Of a DNA stretch of 64,000 bases, positions 1 through 6,966 are shown piece after piece. Under the pieces are notes generated by a model that saw nothing but the letters and a program-made list of their open reading frames with translations, did no database searches and was not told the DNA's origin. The position numbers were made by a program, and so were the translations under genes. Positions within the stretch are counted from its first letter, which is position 1. Every line of letters starts with the position of its first letter. The stretch covers positions 1 to 64,000 of the forward strand of contig DASWED010000060.1 of the NCBI GenBank assembly GCA_036394995.1, in the 5' to 3' direction. The DNA is from DASWED01 sp036394995 (GTDB taxonomy: Bacteria > Actinomycetota > UBA4738 > JACQTL01).

Positions 1-557
1 GCCAGCCGCCGGATCTCCGACCGCCCGATGTCCAGCAGCCCCAGCGCGGCCTTCGCCGCCGCCGCGTCCAGCCCGTCGTCACCGGTTCCCGATTCGGTCG
101 ACCCGTCCGGCCGAACCAGCAGCCGCGCACCCTGCTCGACCCCGGGGACGGTGGAATCGAGCACCGTCACCGAGGCGATGGGCTGCTCCTCCTCGAGGGC
201 CATCCGGAGCGCCCCGGCGATCTCGGCGGCCCGGTCTGCCGGTTCCACGAACACGTCGATCGCGCCGTTGCACCCCAGCCCGAACCCCCACACCGCCTCG
301 TCCTCGGCGGACAGGTCGTAGTTCACGAGCCTGGGCTTGCCCTCGACCATCACGACGTTCGCCACGTCGGCCACGTCGCCCTCCAGGCACCCCCCGCTGA
401 TGTTCCCGGTCATGGCCCCCGAAGCGTCCACCAGCAGCCGAGCGCCAGGCCGTCGATAGGTCGATCCCCGAACCGCCACGATCGTGGCCAGCGCCATCCG
501 CTCCCCCCGTTCCCGGAGCGACTCGATGGCCGCCAGCACATCCGAGATCTCGCTCAT
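1..557 (-). CDS. xdhC: XdhC/CoxI family protein, C-terminus cut by window edge
   Basis: This is the N-terminal 185 residues of an XdhC/CoxI family protein; the gene runs off the left edge. XdhC proteins bind molybdenum cofactor, help sulfurate it and insert it into xanthine or CO dehydrogenase-type enzymes in the cytoplasm. Visible family hallmarks are RGSTYRRPGARLLV near residues 30-43 and the glycine-rich GNISGGCLEGDV near 51-62, with the conserved cysteine at about 57. The ATG at 557-555 starts MSEISDVLAAI. It is divergent from the toxin-antitoxin pair that begins about 105 bases away and is a paralog of the XdhC-YHS protein at 1273-2292. This copy keeps the classical Cys loop. Whether it has the Rossmann C-terminal domain cannot be seen. 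Confidence 0.85.
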   Translation of the reverse strand, partial: MSEISDVLAAIESLRERGERMALATIVAVRGSTYRRPGARLLVDASGAMTGNISGGCLEGDVADVANVVMVEGKPRLVNYDLSAEDEAVWGFGLGCNGAIDVFVEPADRAAEIAGALRMALEEEQPIASVTVLDSTVPGVEQGARLLVRPDGSTESGTGDDGLDAAAAKAALGLLDIGRSEIRRL

Positions 558-662
558 TTCCGCACCCCAACATTGATCGTATCGCGGGATCGTCGATGGC
601 CCTCTCCGGGGCAGCGCACACTCGTCCAGGCCAGTCGTGACGTGCGCGGGCCTTCCTGATGG

Positions 663-956
663 GTGACTATGATGATGGTCATGAACGAGACGTTTCCTCT
701 CGCGACGATCAAGGCTCACCTTTCGGAGATCGTCGATCGGGTCGAGGAGCAACACGCACGCGTCACCCTCACCCGGAACGGTCGCCCCGCCGCCGTCCTG
801 ATCAGCCCCGAGGATCTCGAAGCACTGGAGGACACCCTGGAGCTGCTCGCCGATCCCAACGCACGCGCCGAGATCGAACAGGCCCGGAAGGACATCGCCC
901 GAGGCAAGGGCATCCGGGCCGAGGAGCTCAGAGCCCGCTATCGACGCGGCACGTGA
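663..956 (+). CDS. Phd/YefM-type antitoxin
   Basis: This is a small protein of about 91-97 residues with the sequence pattern of Phd/YefM antitoxins. An N-terminal DNA-binding part (ETFPLATIKAHLSEIVDRV, then VTLTRNGRPAAVLISPEDLEAL) is followed by an acidic/basic C-terminal helix that would wrap the toxin. Such antitoxins neutralise their partner and repress their own promoter. The start is uncertain: a GTG at 663 is followed in frame by ATGs at 669, 672, 675 and 681, and no clear Shine-Dalgarno sequence picks one. The ATG at 681 (MNETFPL) matches the family best. The stop codon overlaps the toxin start (GTGA at 953-956), so the two are translationally coupled. The pair sits between two xdhC genes. 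Confidence 0.85.
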   Translation: MTMMMVMNETFPLATIKAHLSEIVDRVEEQHARVTLTRNGRPAAVLISPEDLEALEDTLELLADPNARAEIEQARKDIARGKGIRAEELRARYRRGT

Positions 957-1228
957 GCCCACCTCGGTGGGAGCTCGTCGTCGCTCCCTCGGCCGAGCGC
1001 ACCCTGAGGCGATTGCCCGAGAAGGCGGCGGCCGCCATCGTCGAGTTCATGCTCGGTCCACTGCTCGAATCGCCAGAGCGAGTCGGCCACCGTCTGGCCG
1101 GTGAGTTGGAAGGCCTGTGGGCTGCCCGCCGAGGGCCGTACCGAGTGGCGTATGAGCTGGACGAGCCCGCGCACGAGGTTCACGTGGTACGGATCGATCA
1201 CCGCGCGGACGTCTACCGGCCGCCGTAG
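953..1228 (+). CDS. RelE/ParE-type toxin
   Basis: This protein of about 91 residues has the RelE/ParE-fold pattern. WELVVAPSAERTLRRLPEKAAAAIVEF at the N-terminus gives beta strand 1 and the two-helix hairpin. Then come the LxGELEGLWAARRGPYRVAYELD strand region and the VVRIDHRADVYRP ending typical of RelE-family toxins. Members are ribosome-dependent mRNA interferases or gyrase poisons; the conserved basic and Tyr residues fit RelE better than ParE, but this is inference. The GTG start at 953 overlaps the antitoxin stop, the usual antitoxin-toxin coupling. The gene ends 44 bases before the end of the convergent xdhC-YHS gene. Confidence 0.82.
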   Translation: MSPPRWELVVAPSAERTLRRLPEKAAAAIVEFMLGPLLESPERVGHRLAGELEGLWAARRGPYRVAYELDEPAHEVHVVRIDHRADVYRPP

Positions 1229-1272
1229 CTGAGGCGGCCCCCGATGCATGGTGGTGCCTTCAGACAGACCCC

Positions 1273-2292
1273 TCAGGGGTTCTCGATGGCCGAGAGGAAC
1301 CTCGCGGGGTCCTGCTCGAACGTCGTGCGGCAGCCGGCGGAGCAGAAGTAGTAGGTGCGGCCCTGGTGGGGGGTGAGGTGGCGGGCGGTCGCGACGTCGA
1401 CGGTCATGCCGCAGACGGGGTCGATCTCCTCGTGGCGGGCGTCGGCGGCGGGGTCGCCGAGGAGGTGGCCCTCGTGGTGGGCGTGGTCCTCGCGCATGCC
1501 GGATGCGATCTCGCCGGCGGCCCTCTCCTTGACGATCTCGGCGAGGATGGCAACGGCGATCTCCTCGTGGCTGACCGCGCCGAGGTCCAGGCCTGCGGGC
1601 GCGTGGACGCTCGCGAGCGACTCCTCCGAGACGCCCCGATCCCTGAGGTAGCCGAGGACCGATTCGGCTCGCTTCTTCGAGGCGATCAGCGCCACGTAGG
1701 CGTGCGGGTCCGCCAGGGCCCGTTCCAGGGCGTCCTCGTCGTAGTGTCCCTGGGTGGCCACGACCACGAACGACCGGGGGCCGGCCCCCGCCTCCTTCAG
1801 GTCGAGCGTCGTCACGATCCGGTCGGCCGACGGGTGGGCATCCTCCGCCCCGCCGTCGTCGACCACCACCGCCTCCCATCCCAGGGCCTTGGCCAGGCCG
1901 GCCAGGGTGTCCACGGCCGGGCTGCGGCCGATCACGACCAGGTGGGGCTTCGGCAGTACCGGTTCCACGTAGACCTCCAGCGCCCCCTCGCTCTGGCAGG
2001 CGATGGGGACGCGCACCACGCCCTGCCGCTCCTGGCCCTCGAGCTCCTCCGGCGTCCCCAGGAACAGCAGCCTGGGCGTGCCCTCGGCGATGGCCGTCCG
2101 GGCCTCGCGGACCACCGTCGGCTCGGCGCACGCGCCGCCCAGCCACCCGCGGACGGTCCCGTCCGCGCGGATCACCGCCGTGGAGCCCTCCTTGCCCGAC
2201 GACGGCGAGCGACGCCACACCACGGTGGCGAACGCGAACGGCTCGCCGCGCTCCGCCAGCTCTCGGGCGAGCTCCAGCACCTGCCGGTTCAC
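1273..2292 (-). CDS. XdhC/CoxI family protein with C-terminal YHS domain
   Basis: This 339-residue protein is likely the dedicated molybdenum cofactor chaperone of the form I CODH operon, which it terminates (7 bases after coxL). The XdhC_CoxI domain covers residues 1-75 with the loop WLGGACAEPTVV (50-61). A Rossmann domain follows at about 115-250 (HLVVIGRSPAVDTLAGLAKALGWEAVVVDD). A His/Glu-rich linker DHAHHEGHLLGD lies at 269-280. The last 50 residues are a YHS domain with EIDPVCGMTVD at 289-299, then YYFCSAGCRTTF at 314-325. YHS domains bind metal, often copper, through such cysteines. Fusion of XdhC to YHS is not the usual architecture. Because form I CODH carries a Mo-S-Cu centre, the YHS domain could supply or sense copper, but that is inference. 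Confidence 0.85.
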   Translation of the reverse strand: MNRQVLELARELAERGEPFAFATVVWRRSPSSGKEGSTAVIRADGTVRGWLGGACAEPTVVREARTAIAEGTPRLLFLGTPEELEGQERQGVVRVPIACQSEGALEVYVEPVLPKPHLVVIGRSPAVDTLAGLAKALGWEAVVVDDGGAEDAHPSADRIVTTLDLKEAGAGPRSFVVVATQGHYDEDALERALADPHAYVALIASKKRAESVLGYLRDRGVSEESLASVHAPAGLDLGAVSHEEIAVAILAEIVKERAAGEIASGMREDHAHHEGHLLGDPAADARHEEIDPVCGMTVDVATARHLTPHQGRTYYFCSAGCRTTFEQDPARFLSAIENP

Positions 2293-2299
2293 GCCGACC

Positions 2300-4651
2300 T
2301 CACGACGGCGCCGAGGCCTTCCCCGCCTGGATGGCCTCCCACACCTTGGCGGACGTCACCGGCATGTCGATGTTCCGGACGCCGAGGTGCCACAGGGCGT
2401 CGATCACCGCGTTGACATAGGCCGCCGGCGACCCCACCGTGGCCGATTCGCCGACGCCCTTCGCTCCGAACGGGTGGTGCGGCGACGGCGTCACCGTCTC
2501 GCCCAGCTCGAACCGGGGGGTCTCCCACGCCGTCGGCAGCAGGTAGTCCATGAAGTTCGAGCCGATGCAGTTCCCGTCCTCGTCGAACGTGATCTGCTCC
2601 ATCGCGGCGATGCCGTACCCCTCGGTGAGCCCGCCGTGGATCTGGCCCTCGACGATCATCGGGTTGATCCGCACGCCGCAGTCGTCCACCGCGACCATCC
2701 GGTCGACCTTCCACTCGCCCGTGTCGGGGTCCACCTCCACGACCACCGCGTACGTCCCGAACGGGAACGTCAGGTTCGGCGGGTCGTAGTAGTGCACGCC
2801 CTCCAGCCCGGCCTCCGTCCCGTCGGGGAAGTTCGTGTACGCGGCGAACGCTACGTCCTGGATGGTCCTGGCCTTGTCCGGCGCGCCCTTCACCGAGAAC
2901 GTGCCCTTCTCGTACTCGACGTCCTCCTCGTTCACCTCGAGGAGGTGCGCCGCGATCTTCCGGGCCTTCTCCCGGACCTTCCGAGCCACCATCGCCGTCG
3001 CCGCGCCGCTCACCGGCGTCGACCGCGACGCATACGTCCCCAGCCCGTACGGCGTGTTGTCCGTGTCGCCGTGCATGACCTTCACGTCCTCGGGCTGGAT
3101 CCCCAGCTCCTCGGCCACGATCTGGGCGAACGTGGTCTCGTGGCCCTGTCCCTGGGTCTGCACGCTGATCTTGAGGATGGCCTTGCCGGTCGGGTGGATC
3201 CGGAGCTCGGCGCCGTCGTTCATCTTCAGCCCGAGGATGTCGTAGTCCTTGTGCGGTCCCGCCCCGACGATCTCCGTGAACGACGCGAGCCCGATCCCCA
3301 GCAGCCGGCCCTCCTCGCGAGCCTTCGCCTGCTCCTCGCGCAACGACGCGTACGACACCTTCTCCAGCGCCAGGTCCATGGCCCCGCGGTAGTCGCCGGA
3401 GTCGTACACGAACCCCGTCGCCGAGGTGTACGGGAACGCGTCCTTCGGGATGAAGTTCTTCTTCCGGAGGTCCGCGGGGTCCATGCCCAGCTCGTACGCC
3501 GCGTTCTGCACCAGCCGTTCGATGAGGTACGAGGCCTCCGTCACCCGGAACGAGCACCGGTAGGCCACGCCGCCGGGGGCCTTGTTCGTGTAGTAACCGT
3601 CGGCCTCGACGTGCGCCGCCGGCAGGTCGTAGGACCCGGTCACGATGTGGAACAGCCCCACTTTGAACTTGGAGGGCTGTGCGTCGGCGTGGAACGCGCC
3701 CTCGTCGGCCTTCAGCGAGACCCGCAGCCCCTTCATGGTCCCGTCGTTGGTGAGCGCCATCTCGCCGTGCATGTGAAAGTCCCGAGCGAACCCGGTGGAG
3801 ATGAGGTTCTCCGAGCGGTCCTCGATCCACTTCACCGGCCGCCCCAGCAGCAGCGACGCCGCCGTGGCCACCACGTACCCCGGGTACACGGGGACCTTGT
3901 TCCCGAACCCCCCGCCGATGTCCGGCGAGATGATCCGGATGTTCTCCTCCGGCAGCCCGGCCACCAGAGCGAACACCGTCCGGATGGCGTGGGGCGCCTG
4001 GGAGGTCATCCAGATCGTCGTCTGGCCGGTGGCGGGGTTCACGTCGGCGAGACAGCCGCACGTCTCCAGCGGCGCCGGGTGCGAACGCGGGTAGAACGTG
4101 TCGAGCGATACCACCTTGTCGGCGTCCGCGAACGCCCGGTCGGTGTCGTCCTTGCTGCCCGACTCCCAGTGGTAGATGAGGTTCGAGTCCACGCCCTCCT
4201 TGTCGGTCCGGATCACCGGTGCGTCCGGGGCCGCGGCCTGCTCCGGGTTGATCACCGGCTGGAGCGGCTCGTAATCCACGTCGATGAGCTCCAGTGCGTC
4301 CCTCGCGATGTACGGGCTCTCCGCGACGACCGCCGCCACCTCCTGGCCCTGGAACCGCACCTTGTCGGTGGCCAGCACGGCCTGGGTGTCGCCGGACATC
4401 GTGGGCATCCAGGCCAGATTGTGCTGGGCCATGAGGTCGCCGGTGACCACCGCCACCACGCCGGGGAGGGCCGCCGCCCGCGAGGTGTCGATGGACGTGA
4501 TCTTCGCATGGGCCATGGGGCTGCGGAGGATGGCCATGTGGAGCATGTTCGGCAGGACCACGTCGTCGACGTACGTGCCCTTGCCCCGGATGAACCGGTC
4601 GTCCTCCTTGCGCTTGACGCTGTGTCCGATGCCGCGGATGTCGGTCGCCAT
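2300..4651 (-). CDS. coxL: Aerobic carbon monoxide dehydrogenase, large subunit, form I
   Basis: This is the 783-residue molybdopterin-binding subunit of a molybdenum hydroxylase. The loop GGVAYRCSFR at 360-369 contains the form I CoxL signature AYxCSFR. Its cysteine (C366) in characterised CODH carries the S-Cu of the Mo-S-Cu centre that oxidises CO to CO2. Other family motifs are GGGFGNK at 246-252, GQGHETTF at 501-508 and GVGES at 732-736 with the conserved catalytic Glu735. The operon order M-S-L matches known form I loci. The ATG follows a G-rich Shine-Dalgarno sequence (GGGGG) and lies 13 bases after coxS. Length and motifs are full. CO oxidation is therefore a well-grounded family inference, unlike for the neighbouring form II enzyme. 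Confidence 0.93.
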   Translation of the reverse strand: MATDIRGIGHSVKRKEDDRFIRGKGTYVDDVVLPNMLHMAILRSPMAHAKITSIDTSRAAALPGVVAVVTGDLMAQHNLAWMPTMSGDTQAVLATDKVRFQGQEVAAVVAESPYIARDALELIDVDYEPLQPVINPEQAAAPDAPVIRTDKEGVDSNLIYHWESGSKDDTDRAFADADKVVSLDTFYPRSHPAPLETCGCLADVNPATGQTTIWMTSQAPHAIRTVFALVAGLPEENIRIISPDIGGGFGNKVPVYPGYVVATAASLLLGRPVKWIEDRSENLISTGFARDFHMHGEMALTNDGTMKGLRVSLKADEGAFHADAQPSKFKVGLFHIVTGSYDLPAAHVEADGYYTNKAPGGVAYRCSFRVTEASYLIERLVQNAAYELGMDPADLRKKNFIPKDAFPYTSATGFVYDSGDYRGAMDLALEKVSYASLREEQAKAREEGRLLGIGLASFTEIVGAGPHKDYDILGLKMNDGAELRIHPTGKAILKISVQTQGQGHETTFAQIVAEELGIQPEDVKVMHGDTDNTPYGLGTYASRSTPVSGAATAMVARKVREKARKIAAHLLEVNEEDVEYEKGTFSVKGAPDKARTIQDVAFAAYTNFPDGTEAGLEGVHYYDPPNLTFPFGTYAVVVEVDPDTGEWKVDRMVAVDDCGVRINPMIVEGQIHGGLTEGYGIAAMEQITFDEDGNCIGSNFMDYLLPTAWETPRFELGETVTPSPHHPFGAKGVGESATVGSPAAYVNAVIDALWHLGVRNIDMPVTSAKVWEAIQAGKASAPS

Positions 4652-4664
4652 GTCCGGATACCCC

Positions 4665-5180
4665 CTAGCCCGCCACGGCGGTCTCGGCCGCCGGCTCGGT
4701 CTCGGCCGTCTCGCCGTCGCCGGCGTTCTTCCGAGCGGCCCACTGGATGGCCTTCACGATGTTCATGTAGCCGGTGCAGCGGCAGATGTTGCCGGAGATG
4801 GCCCACCGGATGTCGTCGTCCGACGGGTCCGGGTTGTCGTCGAGCAGCGCCTTCGCCACCAGCATCATCCCCGGCGTGCAGAACCCGCACTGCAGCCCGT
4901 GCTCCTCCTTGAACCCCTCCTGGATGGCGTCGATGGCCCCTCCCGTGAGCATGCCCTCCACGGTGGTGACCTCCCGGCCCCCGGCCTGCACGCCGAACAT
5001 CGTGCAGGACTTCACCGGCGTGCCGTCCAGCAGCACGGTGCACGCCCCGCACGACGTGGTGTCGCACCCGATGTGGGTCCCGGTGAGCCCCATCTCCTCG
5101 CGCAGGACGTGGACCAGGAGCCGGCGGGGCTCCACGTCCACCGTTCGCTCGGTTCCGTTGACGGTGACGGTGATCTCCAT
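4665..5180 (-). CDS. coxS: Aerobic carbon monoxide dehydrogenase, small iron-sulfur subunit
   Basis: This is a 171-residue two-[2Fe-2S] protein of the CoxS/XdhA small-subunit family. It passes electrons from the Mo centre in CoxL to FAD in CoxM. The plant-type cluster is bound by C39, C44, C47 and C59 (GCDTTSCGACTVLLDG, then KSCT). The helical-domain cluster is bound by C98 and C101 (QCGFCTPGM) and C133 and C135 (CRCTGY). The C-terminus has an Ala/Glu tail (about 155-171) longer than needed. A strong Shine-Dalgarno sequence (GGGGAGGA) precedes the ATG. It lies 12 bases after coxM and 13 before coxL in one leftward operon. Confidence 0.93.
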   Translation of the reverse strand: MEITVTVNGTERTVDVEPRRLLVHVLREEMGLTGTHIGCDTTSCGACTVLLDGTPVKSCTMFGVQAGGREVTTVEGMLTGGAIDAIQEGFKEEHGLQCGFCTPGMMLVAKALLDDNPDPSDDDIRWAISGNICRCTGYMNIVKAIQWAARKNAGDGETAETEPAAETAVAG

Positions 5181-5192
5181 GTCGTCCTCCCC

Positions 5193-6059
5193 TCAGCCCT
5201 GCGCCGTGGCGGTGGCCCGGGCGAGCCCCCTGCGGGCGAACACGTCCACGATGTGCCGTTTGTAGTCGGCGGATCCCCGGAGGTCGGAGACCGGATCGGC
5301 GGCCTGCGCCGCCAGGGCCCCGGCGGCAGCGAACGCGTCCTCGTTCGGCTCCTTGCCGGCCAGCGACGCCCCGGCCTCCTCGGCCAGGATGTTCCCCGAG
5401 CCGACGGCGGTGAGTGCGATCGCGGCGCTCCCGATGGTGCCGTTCTGCATCGTGACCTGGACGGCCACGCCGACCGTGGCGAAGTCACCGACCTTGCGCT
5501 CCATCTTCAGGTACGCGCCGCCGGAGCTCGCCTCGGGCTGGGGGACCCGGACCTCCACCAGCAGCTCGTCCGGCTCGAGGGCCGTGGTGAACGTCCCCTG
5601 GAGGAACTCGCTCACCGGGAGTGTGCGTTCGGCGCTGGCGCTCTTCAGCACGACGTGGCCCCCCATGGCCAGCATCACCGAACCCCAGTCGCCGGCCGGG
5701 TCGGCGTGGGCCAGCGAGCCGCCGATGGTCCCCAGGTTCCGCACGATGGGGTCGGAGATCATCGGCGCCGCGGCCGCCATGGCCGGATACCGCTCCTTGA
5801 CGAGCTCGGACGTCTCGAGTGCCTTGTGGCGGGTCAGCGCGCCGACCCGAAGCCACCCGTCCTCCTCCACCAGGCCGGTCAGCCCGTCGACGTGGTTGAT
5901 GTCGATGAGGTGCTCCGGCGCGGCGAACCGCAGCTTCATCAGCGGGATCAGGCTCTGCCCACCGGCCAGGACCTTCCCGTCCGCGCCGAAGGACGCGAGG
6001 AGCGCGAGGGCCTCGTCGAGCGATGACGGCCGGTGGTACTCGAACGCGGCGGGGAACAT
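5193..6059 (-). CDS. coxM: Aerobic carbon monoxide dehydrogenase, medium FAD-binding subunit
   Basis: This 288-residue FAD subunit of the CoxM/XdhB family accepts electrons from CoxS and hands them to the quinone pool or respiratory chain. FAD-binding motifs are AGGQSLIP at 32-39 and TIGGSLAHADP at 111-121. The C-terminal CO_deh_flav_C-like part covers roughly 175-285. It is the first gene of the leftward M-S-L-xdhC operon. A perfect Shine-Dalgarno sequence (AAGGAGGT) lies 7 bases before the ATG, so the start is secure. The 395-base divergent region upstream also serves the form II operon and contains a good sigma-70-like promoter for this gene about 190 bases upstream. Confidence 0.93.
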   Translation of the reverse strand: MFPAAFEYHRPSSLDEALALLASFGADGKVLAGGQSLIPLMKLRFAAPEHLIDINHVDGLTGLVEEDGWLRVGALTRHKALETSELVKERYPAMAAAAPMISDPIVRNLGTIGGSLAHADPAGDWGSVMLAMGGHVVLKSASAERTLPVSEFLQGTFTTALEPDELLVEVRVPQPEASSGGAYLKMERKVGDFATVGVAVQVTMQNGTIGSAAIALTAVGSGNILAEEAGASLAGKEPNEDAFAAAGALAAQAADPVSDLRGSADYKRHIVDVFARRGLARATATAQG

Positions 6060-6454
6060 CTCAGACCTCCTTGGCCCGGCGGGCGGCGGCGGGGAAATGA
6101 GTGGCGGCCGAGCGAATCGGCGAAAGGGGAATCAGCGCACACGAAGCAGTACGGGCGAGCGGAAGGCCAGGACTCCCGGACGTGGCGTTGGCGCAGCACT
6201 GCACCGTGGTGCCTCCGGTTCGCAGCCGCCGCGGTCGCGGCGGTCAGCGCGGATTCTCACGCCACGATGGTTGCGCGGTCAAACGAAAAGCCAGGCACCG
6301 CGCACCCTTGCCCGGCGGTGGCCAGGATCGGTCAGCTGCACGCCGGGCCGGTGCCCGGTCTCCGATCCAAGCTCGAGGTGGTCCCGATTTCGCGAGTTCG
6401 TCCCCATGGGCATACGATCCGGCCAACCCCATCGGGTGAGGAAAGGAGACGCCG
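6060..6454. other. Divergent control region between form I and form II CODH operons
   Basis: This stretch of 395 bases has no convincing gene; its open frames have no recognisable content. It holds the predicted leftward promoter at 6253-6282, an 8-bp-arm inverted repeat at 6226-6243, a weak rightward -10 (TACGAT, 6413-6418), and the AAAGGAG ribosome binding site of the form II small-subunit gene at 6442-6448. No transcription factor gene lies in the CODH locus itself, so a regulator elsewhere would have to act here. Confidence 0.6.
6253..6282 (-). promoter_or_regulatory. Predicted sigma-70-type promoter of the form I CODH operon
   Basis: On the minus strand, TTGACC (6282-6277) and GAGAAT (6258-6253) are separated by 18 bases. 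The expected start of transcription is near 6246, which gives a leader of about 190 nt before coxM. The inverted repeat CCGCCGCG-GT-CGCGGCGG at 6226-6243 would sit just after the start point, where an operator or leader hairpin could act. This is motif reading only. Confidence 0.4.
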
Positions 6455-6940
6455 TTGACACGCATCGCGGTCACGGTGAACGGGGCTCGCCGCGAGGCTG
6501 ACGTCGAACCCCGGACGCTGCTCGTGTACTTCCTCCGCGAGCACCTCGGGCTCACCGGTACGAACGTCGGGTGCGACACCTCGTCCTGCGGCTCCTGCAC
6601 GGTGCTGCTGGACGGGGAGTCGGTGAAGTCCTGCACCCTGCTCGCGGTCCAGTCCGACGGCCGGGAGGTCACCACCATCGAGGGCCTCGCCACGAACGGC
6701 GAGCTGCACCCGATGCAGCAGGCCTTCCACGAGGAGCACGGCCTGCAGTGCGGCTACTGCACGCCGGGCATGATCCTCGCCGCCGTGTCGCTGGTGGAGC
6801 ACGCCGACGGCCCCCTGGACGAGGACGCCGTCCGGCACGGGCTGGAGGGCAACCTGTGCCGCTGCACCGGCTACCACAACATCGTGAAGTCCGTCCTGGC
6901 CGCACAGGACTCCATGCGCGGCGCGGCGACGCCCGCCTGA
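6455..6940 (+). CDS. Form II CODH-type molybdenum hydroxylase, iron-sulfur subunit
   Basis: This 161-residue small subunit with two [2Fe-2S] clusters is a paralog of the coxS at 4665-5180. Cluster ligands are the four cysteines of GCDTSSCGSCTVLLDG and KSCT in the first half, and QCGYCTPGM plus CRCTGY in the second half. The start is TTG (MTRIAVTVNG), supported by AAAGGAG about 7 bases upstream. It is the first gene of an S-L-M operon, the order typical of form II enzymes. It would carry electrons from the molybdenum subunit to the FAD subunit. The substrate depends on the large subunit, so I give no cox symbol. Confidence 0.9.
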   Translation: MTRIAVTVNGARREADVEPRTLLVYFLREHLGLTGTNVGCDTSSCGSCTVLLDGESVKSCTLLAVQSDGREVTTIEGLATNGELHPMQQAFHEEHGLQCGYCTPGMILAAVSLVEHADGPLDEDAVRHGLEGNLCRCTGYHNIVKSVLAAQDSMRGAATPA

Positions 6941-6966
6941 TCCGAACGCGAAGGAGGCACGAACCG

